Below are positions 24,592 through 34,900 of a DNA stretch of 37,590 nt, in pieces. Where the stretch lies: IMG/VR virus record IMGVR_UViG_3300020159_001144, positions 1 through 37,590 of that record, one strand, 5' to 3'. This DNA is from a virus. Under the pieces are notes generated by a model. The model was not told the origin of the DNA. It saw only the letters and a list, made by a program, of their open reading frames with translations, and searched no databases. Both the position numbers and the translations under genes were made by a program. The first letter of the stretch is position 1; each line of letters begins with the position of its first letter.

Positions 24592-25977
24592 ATGAGCGAA
24601 AAAAACTTTGGACAACTTGGTCAGAATTTTCAAAAATCCTTAATTAAGGTAATAATAGAGAACAAAAAATTCGCTGTTACCATAGTTGATGTAATCGAAA
24701 GTAAGTATTTTGATGGTCCCTATTTTAGATATATTATCGAAAATGTAAAAGAATTATATACTAAGTACGGTGAAATGCCGTCGTATGAGACTTTAGCACA
24801 AAAAATTATGACTGAAAATGTTAAAGACACAACATCTTCAATTCATATGGATACACTTAAAGGTATTCAAGAACACGACTTAACAAATGAGTCTTGGATT
24901 ATGGATACCGCAATGAATTTTTGTAAACAACAAGTATTAAAGAAAGAACTTAAAACTGTTGAGAAAATTATTGAAAATGGTGATTTCGAGGAGTATAGAA
25001 AAATTGAACAAATAATTCAAAAAGCACTACAAGTAGGAGCAACGGCGGATGATATTAGAGACGTTTTTGAGAACGTTTCAGGAGCATTGGAGAAAGATTC
25101 AAGGGTACCGGTTCCATTAGGAATTGTGGGTATGGACAATCTTTTAAAAGGTGGATTAGGAATTGGTGAGTTAGGGGTTGTACTTGCACCAACCGGTACA
25201 GGTAAAACTACATTACTTACTAAAATTGCAAATAGTGCACACGCGGCGGGTAAGAATGTACTTCAAATTTTCTTTGAAGATAACGTAACAAATATCTTAA
25301 GAAAACACTATACTATTTGGACAGGGATTGCACCTGACGACCAATTAGAGAACAAAGAAGAGGTTATTGCAAGAGTAAAAGAAATCGAGGAGAATTCAAA
25401 AGGTCAATTAAAACTATTGAAGATGCCAAGTGATTCTGTCACAATTTCAGAAATCAAATCTAAAATTAGAAAATTACATTCAGAAGGATTTAATGTTGAT
25501 GTATTATTAATTGACTATGTTGATTGTATTTCACCTGAAAGGTCTACTTTTGGTGAAGAATGGAAAGGAGAAGGGTCAATTATGAGAAGTTTAGAAGCAA
25601 TGACATCTGAATTTAATATTGCTATATGGACTGCAACTCAAGGTAATCGTGAATCGATTTCATCTGAAGTTGTAACTACAGACCAAATGGGTGGCTCAAT
25701 TAAGAAGGCTCAAATTGGACACGTGGTTATGTCAGTTGGTAAAACTATGGAACAAAAAGAACACAATTTAGCAACTATGACGTTGTTAAAGTCACGTATC
25801 GGTAGAGACGGTGTGATTTTCCAAAACTGCACATTCAATAATGAAATGTTAATTATTGATACCGATAGTCAAAACACACTACTTGGATTCGAAGAACAAA
25901 AAACACAAGAGAGAGCTAACAGAGCGGCTGAAGTGTACAAGAAAACCCAAGAAAAAAAACAAATACTAATTAACTAA
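24592..25977 (+). CDS. gp41: Replicative DNA helicase (gp41/DnaB-like)
   Basis: A 461-residue hexameric 5'-3' helicase that opens the replication fork. The N-terminal domain (about 1-150) is helical. The RecA-like C-terminal domain has Walker [10 protein letters not shown] (199-207), the catalytic Glu in FFED (E229), Walker B VLLIDYVD (304-311), the H3 motif ATQGNRES (349-355), and KSRIGRDG near 402 with a likely arginine finger. Length matches T4 gp41 (475). No primase is seen in this window. NrdB follows 14 bases later. Confidence 0.9.
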   Translation: MSEKNFGQLGQNFQKSLIKVIIENKKFAVTIVDVIESKYFDGPYFRYIIENVKELYTKYGEMPSYETLAQKIMTENVKDTTSSIHMDTLKGIQEHDLTNESWIMDTAMNFCKQQVLKKELKTVEKIIENGDFEEYRKIEQIIQKALQVGATADDIRDVFENVSGALEKDSRVPVPLGIVGMDNLLKGGLGIGELGVVLAPTGTGKTTLLTKIANSAHAAGKNVLQIFFEDNVTNILRKHYTIWTGIAPDDQLENKEEVIARVKEIEENSKGQLKLLKMPSDSVTISEIKSKIRKLHSEGFNVDVLLIDYVDCISPERSTFGEEWKGEGSIMRSLEAMTSEFNIAIWTATQGNRESISSEVVTTDQMGGSIKKAQIGHVVMSVGKTMEQKEHNLATMTLLKSRIGRDGVIFQNCTFNNEMLIIDTDSQNTLLGFEEQKTQERANRAAEVYKKTQEKKQILIN

Positions 25978-25991
25978 AAAAAACTAAAAAG

Positions 25992-26966
25992 ATGACTGAG
26001 AAGATTTTACAAGAAAATCCTGGACGCTTTGTCCTTTTTCCAATCGAACATCACGATTTGTGGAAGTTATATAAACAACAAGAAGCTTGTTTTTGGACAG
26101 CGGAAGAGATTGATTTATCACAAGATATTTCCGATTGGGAAAATAAATTGAATAACGATGAACAACACTTCGTTAAACACGTATTAGCGTTTTTCGCGGC
26201 GTCTGACGGTATTGTAAATGAAAATATTGCGACGAATTTTGTTAACTCAGTACAATATACTGAAGCTAAATTCTTCTATGGTTTTCAGATTATGATGGAA
26301 AACATTCATAGTGAAACTTATTCATTGTTAATCGACACATACATCAAAGACAAAGAAGAACAAAATAAGTTATTCAATGCAATTGAAACAGTACCGGCAA
26401 TCCAAAAGAAAGCAAAATGGGCGATGAATTATATTGACAATGGTACATTTGTTGAAAGACTAATCGCATTTGCGGCTGTTGAAGGTATATTCTTTTCAGG
26501 TTCGTTCTGTTCACTTTTTTGGTTAAAGAAAAGAGGATTGATGCCAGGTCTTACATTTTCAAATGAATTGATTTCTCGTGATGAAGGTATGCATTGTGAT
26601 TATGCTTGTCATCTTTATAACAATCATATTGAAAACAAATTGAGTGAAAAGAAGATTAAGGATATTATTTGTGGAGCATTAGAAATCGAAAAGGAATTTA
26701 TCCTTGAAGCACTTCCTGTTCGTTTGATTGGTATGAATTCAGATTTGATGTCTCAATATCTTGAGTTTGTTACTGATAGACTTTTAGTTGCTTTAGGATG
26801 TTCTAAAGTATACAATACCACAAATCCTTTTGATTTTATGGAGAACATAGCAATCCAAGGGAAAACTAACTTTTTTGAAAAGAGAGTTGCCGAATACCAA
26901 AAGGCAGGAGTACATAATAAATCAGATGAAGAACTAGATAGTGCATTCTCTGATATGGATTTTTAA
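25992..26966 (+). CDS. nrdB: Class Ia ribonucleotide reductase small subunit (NrdB/R2)
   Basis: A 324-residue R2 subunit that carries the di-iron/tyrosyl radical cofactor for making dNTPs. The ligands are all visible: D72 (ASDGIVNEN), E103 and H106 (ENIH), E164 (VEGIFFSG), E198 and H201 (RDEGMH), with the radical tyrosine Y110 (HSETY). The C terminus (DSAFSDMDF) has the acidic/aromatic tail that docks to R1. The sequence follows the eukaryote-like R2 pattern ([27 protein letters not shown]). It is followed after 21 bases by NrdA. Confidence 0.95.
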   Translation: MTEKILQENPGRFVLFPIEHHDLWKLYKQQEACFWTAEEIDLSQDISDWENKLNNDEQHFVKHVLAFFAASDGIVNENIATNFVNSVQYTEAKFFYGFQIMMENIHSETYSLLIDTYIKDKEEQNKLFNAIETVPAIQKKAKWAMNYIDNGTFVERLIAFAAVEGIFFSGSFCSLFWLKKRGLMPGLTFSNELISRDEGMHCDYACHLYNNHIENKLSEKKIKDIICGALEIEKEFILEALPVRLIGMNSDLMSQYLEFVTDRLLVALGCSKVYNTTNPFDFMENIAIQGKTNFFEKRVAEYQKAGVHNKSDEELDSAFSDMDF

Positions 26967-26987
26967 TATTTAAAAGTTTTTATAAAG

Positions 26988-29405
26988 ATGAAAGTTAAAA
27001 AGAGGAATGGTGAACTGGAAGAAATGAGATATGACAAAATCACTAAACGTATTAGTGCTTTATGTCACGATTTGAATATGGATTATGTTGACCCTACATA
27101 TATTACATTAAAAGTAACACAGGGAATTTATGATGGAATATCCACAATTGAGTTAGACAAATTAGCTGCGGAAACAGCTGCACAGATGACATCTACTCAC
27201 CCCGACTACGCAAAATTAGCGGGTAGAATTTCAGTATCTAATTTACATAAATCAACCCCAAGAAAGTTCTCACAATGTATTAAAGAGTTATATTCTTTCA
27301 TTGAACCAAAAACCGGTAAAGAATCTACTTTAATTTCTAACGAAGTATATGAGTTCGTAATGGAAAATAAAGAAGTTATCGACGGCGCAATTGATATGAA
27401 TAGAGATTTGGATTTTGATTATTTCGGATTCAAAACATTAGAACGTTCATATCTTTTAAAGATTGGTAATAGAATTGTGGAAAGACCACAATATATGTAT
27501 ATGAGAGTTGCGGTGGGTATTTGTAAAGGAGATGTTGAAATGGCTTTGAGAATCTACGATGATTTATCACAACACTTTTACACACACGCAACCCCAACAT
27601 TATTCAATGCAGGAACACGTAGAGCACAAATGTCGTCTTGTTTCTTAATTGGAAACAAAGGTGACGATATCGATGGATTGTTTGATACAATCAAAGACGT
27701 TGCAAAGATTTCTAAGTGGGCTGGTGGTATCGGATTACACGTACACGATGTTCGAGCTAAAGGTTCTTACATTAAAGGAACCGGTGGGGAATCTGACGGT
27801 TTAATACCAATGATGAAAACATATAACGAAGTTGCTCGTTGGATTAACCAAGGTGGTAAACGTAAAGGTTCTTTTGCCATTTATCTTGAACCTTGGCACG
27901 CTGATATATTTGAATTTATTGATTTAAGAAAGAATCACGGTAAGGAAGAAATGAGAGCAAGAGATTTATTCTTAGCTATGTGGACTCCTGATTTATTTAT
28001 GAAACGTGTTGAAGAAGACGGTGATTGGTCTTTATTCTCACCTGACGAAGCGCCGGGTTTATCTGATGCTTATGATAGTCCTGAAGACAAATCATTTACT
28101 CGTTTATATGAACAATATGAACAAGACGGTAAAGCGAGAAAAGTTATTAAGGCAAGAAAGTTAATGGATGCAATATTAACTGCACAGATTGAAACAGGAA
28201 CACCTTATATGTTGTATAAGGACCCTGCAAACTATAAATCAAATCAAAAGAACTTAGGTACAATTAAGTCATCGAACTTATGTACTGAGATACTTGAGTA
28301 TTCCTCTCCAACAGAACAAGCCGTTTGTAATTTGGCATCAATCGCATTACCTAAGTATATTCTTAATGGTGAGTTTAACCACGAACTATTGTACGAATAT
28401 ACCTACCAAGTAGTAAAGAACTTGAACAACGTAATCGATTTAAATTTTTATCCAACCGAAGAAACAAAACGTTCAAATTTCAAACATCGTCCTGTTGGAT
28501 TAGGAGTCCAAGGATTGGCGGATGTGTTCTGTATGTTGGGTATTCCATTTGAGAGTGAAGATGCTGATAAATTACAAACTGAGATTTTTGAAACTATCTA
28601 TTTTGCGGCGTTAACATCGTCAAAAGATTTATCTAAAACTTTTGGTCCATACGAGAGTATAGTGGGTTCCCCGATTGAAAAAGGGATATTCCAATATCAG
28701 ATATGGGACAAAACAGATAAAGATTTATCAGGTCGTTGGGATTGGAAATCATTAAGAAAAGAGGTAGTCAATTACGGTGTTAGAAACTCACTATTAGTTG
28801 CTCCAATGCCGACAGCTTCCACCGCACAAATATTGGGTAATAACGAGGCGTTTGAACCATTCACTACCAATCTTTATCTTAGAAGAACATTAGGTGGAGA
28901 ATTTGTTGTGATTAACAAACACTTGGTTAATGACCTATTAAAAGTGGGTATGTGGAATGATAACATCAAAAACAAATTAATTTTTGAAAATGGGTCAGTT
29001 CAAAATATTCCTGAAGTACCAACTGAAATAAAAGAGATATATAAAACTGTTTGGGAAATGTCACAAAAGAGAATTCTTCAAATGGCGGCGAACAGGTCAG
29101 TTTTCATTGACCAATCCCAATCTTTGAATTTATTCATCGATAATGTAACCAAACCAAAATTATTGGCGGCACATATCTATGGATGGAAATTAGGATTAAA
29201 AACGGGTATGTATTATTTAAGAACAAGAGCGGCGGTAGATGCAATCAAAACTTTAGGTGTTGAAATGTCTGCACCACAAAAAGTAGAGACCACCACCCAA
29301 AACGTGGATTTACCAACTAAATCTATATTGTTCGAACAAAATGAAACGGCGTTAAGTATGAAACCTACAGACTCACCATTTGAGTGTGAGGGATGTGGTT
29401 CATAA
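26988..29405 (+). CDS. nrdA: Class Ia ribonucleotide reductase large subunit (NrdA/R1)
   Basis: An 805-residue catalytic subunit. Residues about 1-90 are an ATP-cone (KKRNGELEEMRYDKITKRI), so allosteric activity control is likely. Active-site residues are in place: redox pair C218 (MSSCFLI) and C447 (AVCNLAS), N430/C432/E434 (NLCTE), the radical-transfer tyrosines Y742/Y743 (GMYYLRT), and a PMPTAST loop. The C-terminal tail CEGCGS has the cysteine pair reduced by thioredoxin or glutaredoxin. Numbering and sequence follow eukaryote-like R1. With NrdB it supplies dNTPs for phage replication. No thioredoxin gene is seen nearby. Confidence 0.95.
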   Translation: MKVKKRNGELEEMRYDKITKRISALCHDLNMDYVDPTYITLKVTQGIYDGISTIELDKLAAETAAQMTSTHPDYAKLAGRISVSNLHKSTPRKFSQCIKELYSFIEPKTGKESTLISNEVYEFVMENKEVIDGAIDMNRDLDFDYFGFKTLERSYLLKIGNRIVERPQYMYMRVAVGICKGDVEMALRIYDDLSQHFYTHATPTLFNAGTRRAQMSSCFLIGNKGDDIDGLFDTIKDVAKISKWAGGIGLHVHDVRAKGSYIKGTGGESDGLIPMMKTYNEVARWINQGGKRKGSFAIYLEPWHADIFEFIDLRKNHGKEEMRARDLFLAMWTPDLFMKRVEEDGDWSLFSPDEAPGLSDAYDSPEDKSFTRLYEQYEQDGKARKVIKARKLMDAILTAQIETGTPYMLYKDPANYKSNQKNLGTIKSSNLCTEILEYSSPTEQAVCNLASIALPKYILNGEFNHELLYEYTYQVVKNLNNVIDLNFYPTEETKRSNFKHRPVGLGVQGLADVFCMLGIPFESEDADKLQTEIFETIYFAALTSSKDLSKTFGPYESIVGSPIEKGIFQYQIWDKTDKDLSGRWDWKSLRKEVVNYGVRNSLLVAPMPTASTAQILGNNEAFEPFTTNLYLRRTLGGEFVVINKHLVNDLLKVGMWNDNIKNKLIFENGSVQNIPEVPTEIKEIYKTVWEMSQKRILQMAANRSVFIDQSQSLNLFIDNVTKPKLLAAHIYGWKLGLKTGMYYLRTRAAVDAIKTLGVEMSAPQKVETTTQNVDLPTKSILFEQNETALSMKPTDSPFECEGCGS

Positions 29406-29413
29406 AAAATAAT

Positions 29414-29473
29414 GGGAGACTCCCTCAAAGTATGACTGTCGACAAGGCGTACCTTGGTCTTCCAGGTTTTGAG
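29414..29473 (+). other. Candidate structured RNA between nrdA and its terminator
   Basis: CTCAAA (29424-29429) pairs with TTTGAG (29468-29473) and encloses GACAAGG-CGTA-CCTTGGTC (29441-29459; one bulged G). GGGAGACTCCC (29414-29424) is a near-palindrome just before. The segment 29411-29500 is about 47% G+C, well above the flanks. It runs into a perfect terminator at 29506. It may be a 3'-UTR element or a processed small RNA. Confidence 0.35.
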
Positions 29474-29505
29474 AATACAGGGGGTGAATATCAAGACACT
29501 ACATT

Positions 29506-29531
29506 AAAACCCATCTTCGGATGGGTTTTTT
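29506..29531 (+). terminator. Intrinsic terminator after nrdA
   Basis: Perfect 10-bp stem AAAACCCATC / GATGGGTTTT with a TTCG tetraloop, then further T. It closes the replication/nucleotide cassette. Confidence 0.95.
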
Positions 29532-29557
29532 ATTTATTACCATTTTGTATTAGTTTA

Positions 29558-29564
29558 TATTTAT
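29558..29564 (+). promoter_or_regulatory. TATTTAT box for the gp25 gene
   Basis: TATTTATT begins at 29558; the seven-base core ends 4 bases before the ATG at 29569. Lying just after a strong terminator, it is the only visible promoter candidate for the wedge operon. Confidence 0.5.
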
Positions 29565-29568
29565 TGAT

Positions 29569-30024
29569 ATGGCGACAACATCATACGGAATTGATTATCC
29601 ATTTAGGGATAGTAGATACGGAGATTACTTAAAAACAACGGAATCTCCACAAAGAGAAGTGAGAGCGAATATCATACACCTACTCCTAACGAGAAAGGGT
29701 ACAAGATATTATTTACCCGATTTTGGAACAAGACTATATGAGTATATTTTTGAACAAAATGATGTGGTTACATTCAACCATATAGAAGAGGAGATAAGAG
29801 AAGGAATTAGGAAATTTATCCCTAACGTGGAGATTAAATCCTTAAACATTATGTCTGCGGAAAATGACCCTGATGAAACAAAAACATATAGTGAGGATGA
29901 GGACGAAAGATTATTTAGAGTTTCGGATTACTCAAGTAAACCATATACCGCAAAGGTGAAACTTGAATATACAGTAAATAACGGAGCATTTTCAGTATCA
30001 GACTTTATAATTATTAACATATAA
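29569..30024 (+). CDS. gp25: Baseplate wedge protein (gp25)
   Basis: A 151-residue member of the GPW/gp25 family, the conserved wedge protein that initiates sheath assembly. Residues about 28-90 show the family core: REVRANIIHLLLTRKGTRYY, LPDFGTRLYEYIFE and IREGIRKFIPNVEI, equivalent to T4 gp25 TTRKGSR..D.EFG. T4 gp25 is 132 residues; the extra length is an acidic insert (about 103-120). One base separates its stop from the gp6 gene, so the two are coupled. Confidence 0.9.
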   Translation: MATTSYGIDYPFRDSRYGDYLKTTESPQREVRANIIHLLLTRKGTRYYLPDFGTRLYEYIFEQNDVVTFNHIEEEIREGIRKFIPNVEIKSLNIMSAENDPDETKTYSEDEDERLFRVSDYSSKPYTAKVKLEYTVNNGAFSVSDFIIINI

Positions 30025-30025
30025 G

Positions 30026-31855
30026 ATGGCTAAAGAAATATCATACGCAACGAGGGATTTTGCCGGTTTAAGAGACGAATTAGTTTCACTAACCAAAAAA
30101 TATTACCCTGAATTAATAAGTAACTTCAACGATGCATCGATTTACTCGGTGTTACTTGATTTAAATGCTGCGGTTGCAGATAACTTACACTTTCACATTG
30201 ATAGGGTTTGGCAAGAAACAATGTTGGATTTTGCTCAACAAAGACAATCATTATTTCATATTGCAAAAACATATGGTATTAGATTACCCGGTTTAAGACC
30301 ATCAGTTGCATTGTGTGATTTCTCAATTAATGTACCTGTAAGAGGTGATAAAGATGATGAGAGATATGAAGGAATTTTAAAAGCGGGAGCTCAAGTTTCG
30401 GGTGGAGGACAAATATTTGAAACATTAGAAGACATTGATTTCTCAAATCCTTTCAACAGTAAAGGAGAACCTAACAGATTAAAGATTCCAAATTTTGATA
30501 ATAACAGTAAGTTAATATCATATACGATTACAAAAAGAGAGGCGGTAGTTAATGGTACCACAAAAATATTCAGAAGAGTAATTAACGATATAGACCAAAA
30601 ACCGTTCTTAAAACTTTATCTACCTGAAAAGAATGTGTTAGGTGTTGTGGGAATGATTCATAAATCAGGAACCAATTATGTTACCAACCCAACGTATGAT
30701 GAATTTTCAACAGGTAATAAATGGTATGAAGTAAAATCATTAATGGAAGATAGAGTTTTCATCGAAGACCCGACAACCATTTCAGATACGGACAATTTTA
30801 AATCAGGTGATTATCTTAGAGTAGATAATAAATTTATCACAGAATACACACCTGAAGGATATTTCAATATTACTTTCGGTTCAGGAAATGTTGACCCAAT
30901 GGATAATTTGGACAACTATCTGAACGGAACTATGAAGGTTAATATTGCTACCTTCCTTAATAATAACTCATTAGGAAATATTCCGAGAGCAAATACCACG
31001 TTATTCATCAAATATCGTGTAGGTGGGGGTAAAGAATCGAATTTAGGGGTTAATGTAATCACATCTGTAGATACAATTGATTTTGCTTTAAACGGTCCAA
31101 ATTCAACAATAAACGACCAAGTTTATCAATCATTAAGAGTTACCAATATTACACCAGCAGTTGGTGGGGCAGATTCCCCAACAATCGAGGAAATTAGGAA
31201 TATGGTTGCTTATAATTTCGCAGCACAAAATAGAGCGGTTACATTAAATGACTATAAATCTTTGATTGAGACAATGCCATCAACATATGGAGCACCTGCA
31301 AAGGTTAGTGTGATGGAAGAAGATAACAAAGTAAGAATCAAATTATTATCATACGATAGTGATGGTAACTTAACTGATATTGTTTCTAATACATTAAAGA
31401 ATAACGTATTAAATTATTTGGCTAAGTTTAGAATGTTGAACGACTTCTTAGACATTATGAGTGGTGAGGTTATTGATTTAGGTTTAGAAATTGACTTGGT
31501 AGTTAACAAAAACGAAAGTCAAAGTGATGTTCTTAAAGAAACTGTTAATACGGTTACAAGTTTCTTCGCAATTGATAAACGTAAAATGGGTGACCCATTA
31601 TTCGTAGGTGATTTAATGAGAGAAGTTGGTAATGTTACAGGAGTAGTAAACGTTGTTGAAATTAGAGTCTTTAATAAAATTGGAGGGAAATACTCATCTG
31701 CTGAAATATCTCAAGCATATAAAGATGATATAACCAAAGAGATTTTACAGTTTGATTCTACCATATATATGAAATCAAATCAAATCTGTCAAATCAGGTT
31801 CCCACAATCAGATATTAAAGTTAGGGTAAAAACTTTAACTTCGGCTACATATTAA
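30026..31855 (+). CDS. gp6: Baseplate wedge protein (gp6, baseplate J-like)
   Basis: A 609-residue wedge protein that forms the inner baseplate ring with gp25 and gp53 (T4 gp6, 660). The N terminus (YATRDFAGLRDELVSLTKKY, FNDASIYSVLLDLNAAVAD) is typical of gp6. About 385-460 (SPTIEEIRNMVAYNFAAQNRA, VTLNDYKSLIETMPS) is the baseplate-J core. The C-terminal part contains a further alpha/beta domain. It is translationally close to gp25 and separated from the next gene by 53 bases containing a promoter-like box. Confidence 0.9.
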   Translation: MAKEISYATRDFAGLRDELVSLTKKYYPELISNFNDASIYSVLLDLNAAVADNLHFHIDRVWQETMLDFAQQRQSLFHIAKTYGIRLPGLRPSVALCDFSINVPVRGDKDDERYEGILKAGAQVSGGGQIFETLEDIDFSNPFNSKGEPNRLKIPNFDNNSKLISYTITKREAVVNGTTKIFRRVINDIDQKPFLKLYLPEKNVLGVVGMIHKSGTNYVTNPTYDEFSTGNKWYEVKSLMEDRVFIEDPTTISDTDNFKSGDYLRVDNKFITEYTPEGYFNITFGSGNVDPMDNLDNYLNGTMKVNIATFLNNNSLGNIPRANTTLFIKYRVGGGKESNLGVNVITSVDTIDFALNGPNSTINDQVYQSLRVTNITPAVGGADSPTIEEIRNMVAYNFAAQNRAVTLNDYKSLIETMPSTYGAPAKVSVMEEDNKVRIKLLSYDSDGNLTDIVSNTLKNNVLNYLAKFRMLNDFLDIMSGEVIDLGLEIDLVVNKNESQSDVLKETVNTVTSFFAIDKRKMGDPLFVGDLMREVGNVTGVVNVVEIRVFNKIGGKYSSAEISQAYKDDITKEILQFDSTIYMKSNQICQIRFPQSDIKVRVKTLTSATY

Positions 31856-31895
31856 TTTGTTTTTTAGTTATCTTATAAGAAAATCATTGAGTTTC

Positions 31896-31902
31896 TATTT
31901 AT
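31896..31902 (+). promoter_or_regulatory. TATTTAT box for the gp7-like gene
   Basis: TATTTAT lies 6 bases before the ATG at 31909, within CTATTTATTATAAG. Confidence 0.45.
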
Positions 31903-31908
31903 TATAAG

Positions 31909-34900
31909 ATGATACAAAAACATAGAATTCATACAAACATAGGGGAAGACCAATACATTAAATTCGAAGTCAAACAAGATTTCGATTTATTGGAGGTATT
32001 GTCGTTAAAATTATCCCAAAGAGACGTATACACATCGTTGTGTGCGGATTATGGTGTTGTTTGTGGTAGACTTACTGTAAACAACGGATTCGGTGTTCCA
32101 AACGCAAGAGTTTCCATTTTTATTCCATTAGACGATGACGATGTTAATGACCCGGTAATATCGGCATTATACCCATACACAGAAGTAACCGATAAAGACG
32201 ATAATCATTTTCGTTACAATTTACTGCCCGCAAGAAAACAACATAGTGGTCACGCAGCAACGGGTACATTCCCCGACCAAACTGATATCTTAGATAGAGA
32301 AGAGGTTTTGGAGGTATATGAAAAATATTACAAATACACGGTAAAAACGAATAGTGCTGGTGACTTTATGATTTGGGGAGTTCCTCTTGGGGAACAAATC
32401 ATTGTATGTGATGTTGACTTGTCAGACATTAGTTGTTTTTCACTAAGACCGGATGATTACTTAAGAAAAGGTTTCGGATTAGAAGAATTCCAATCAACGT
32501 ATGAGTTTAAGGGTAGTGTTGATATCGATTCACTTCCACAAATTAAAACATTCAAAAAAACAATTGAGGTTTATCCTTTTTGGGGTTCAGAAGATTTATG
32601 TGAGATTGGTTTAACAAGAACCGATTTTGATTTATCCGACCAAGGAGTTAAGATAGAACCAAAGGCTTATCTAATTGGTGGAACATATACAGACGGAAGA
32701 GCGGGACTTAAAGCAAACTGTAGTGTTAAAAGAGACAGTAACAAAAAATGTGATTTAACAACTAAGGCAGGTAAAATCGAAATGATTAGAATGACTGCCG
32801 AGTATGATGAAAATAACAGACCAAAATTAGAATTATACGACGTAAAAGAAGATATTTTAGATGATGGTTCATTTATTGTTTCGTTACCAATGAATATGGA
32901 CTTTGTTTATACTAATGAATTTGGTGAGAACGAATATTCAAATGACCCAAACAAAGGTATACCAACATCAGGTTGTTACCGTTTTAAATTTAAAACATTA
33001 CAACAAGGAACCGCAGAATTTTTAGTACCTAATATTCGAGAATACACAACAAATGTGGATAAGTCATATGCTTGGTCTACATTATATGATGATTATCCTT
33101 CAGAATCTTTGAGTTTAATATTGAGCACATCTGATGGATTTTATACCCCACAAGATTATTTTTATAGATTTACATACAATAAAGTTTTTACTGTATCGTC
33201 ATTTCATAATTCATTCTACAAAAATTCATTGTCCACTTTATCGGGACAATTATTAGGATTAAAAGAATTAGCACCACCAAAAGAATCGGATTGCGAAAAT
33301 GCTATCGTTACTCCACCGGTGAACTTTGGTTTTAGAAATTACACAATTAAATTATTAATTGCTGATATATTATTGTTCTTTGAACAATTATCAACAGTTT
33401 CTGGTTTTATATTTAATAATTCAGTAGCAAAAATATTTCATAGATTTTCAGATGCAACTAATTTCTGGCCGATTAAATCAGTTAGTAGAGCATTAAGAAG
33501 ATACGCTTACGGTATTCAAGATTCGGGACAAAGAGAATTATTTTTAATTGACTATCCTTCTTGTCTTGAATGTAACAAAGATAATGAGTACGGTACTGTC
33601 GGTGGTTTAGGTAACTCAGTAGATTTTTGTGAAGTCGGTACTGTTACAATTCAAGGTACCTCAGTGGAATCACCAAGAACGGTAATCGCAACAAATTTTG
33701 TTTTTAATAATCCTGACCCAGTCACTTGTTCAGGAGCAACCACACCTACCGATTTAACTTATTTTATAAACAATCAAACAAATTATATTTTAACAACAGG
33801 AAGTAATGGGGTTCTTTTAACAGGGACAACAATTTTTACTTCGGGAGCTACGATTACATTTAATGATACGTTAGGTATGTTTAACGAAAGTATAACATAC
33901 ACTGCTATTATTAGAGATAAAAACGCATCAACTGTAAGTTCAGAACAATTGGTAGCGTTAGAAGAGGGTTGTGCAATTTACGATACACCATATGATGAAG
34001 CGTTAGTTCAAAAATATTATATAGTACCAAATAGAACTCAAATATCACCTACATCATATGTTGCAGGAATGGATGTGATGGCAACATTAATATCTGACGT
34101 GGATTCGAGTAATAAACCATTACCGGCATCATACGATGGAGAAACGTACACGCCAAGAACGACATCAGGTCAATCTGAATTTAGTAATGGAATATTTGCA
34201 ATGATTCCTGGTACTATGACGAATAGAAGAGTTGTTGCGATTATGAAAGAATATAGAAGACGTAGGCGTATGGCTAAGTTATTCTGTTCGGGAGTTGTAA
34301 ACTATTCATTTGTCGATAACTGGTTATCAGGTTCATTATATTTTCTCACATTTGAAACTCAAAAAAGATTTTTATTTTGGACAAAATCCGCTTGTTGTGA
34401 GAACATCATTAAGAGAGTCACACAAAAAAACATAAAAACAAATGAGAACGAACCTCATTATTACTATAGAAGTACAACATATAATAATGGTTCAGGTGCT
34501 TGGGGCGTTGCGTTTAATGGTTCGAAAAAAAGATTAAATAGACCAACAACAATAATTGATTTGGGACCAAGAGATGAATTTATTAGAGAAATTTGTGTTG
34601 ACCCAAAATTAGACCCTAACTGTTCGGTATCGAGAGAAATTGGTCCATCATCATTTAAAGATTTTGGAGAAATTCTTGGTATGGCAATTAACTACAGAAT
34701 GGATGTTAGTAACTCGAATTTTGACGTTAGAAACTTTTTTGATAATAATGGTTTCTATAGTAATGGAATTCGAAATGCGTTGGATGGAGACTTATTACAA
34801 TTAATATCAATTAATAACGAAGTCGGTATCGAACAATTCGATTTACAAAGTCCGAAATATATTGGTTATAGTTACCAAATATTAGACCCTGAATTATATC

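Noticed and set aside
29432-29632. Open frame beginning MTVDKAYLGLPGF between nrdA and gp25
   Set aside because: It crosses the perfect terminator, overlaps the gp25 start by 64 bases and its second half is translated from AT-rich non-coding sequence. The segment is better explained as structured RNA, although the first 27 codons look protein-like.
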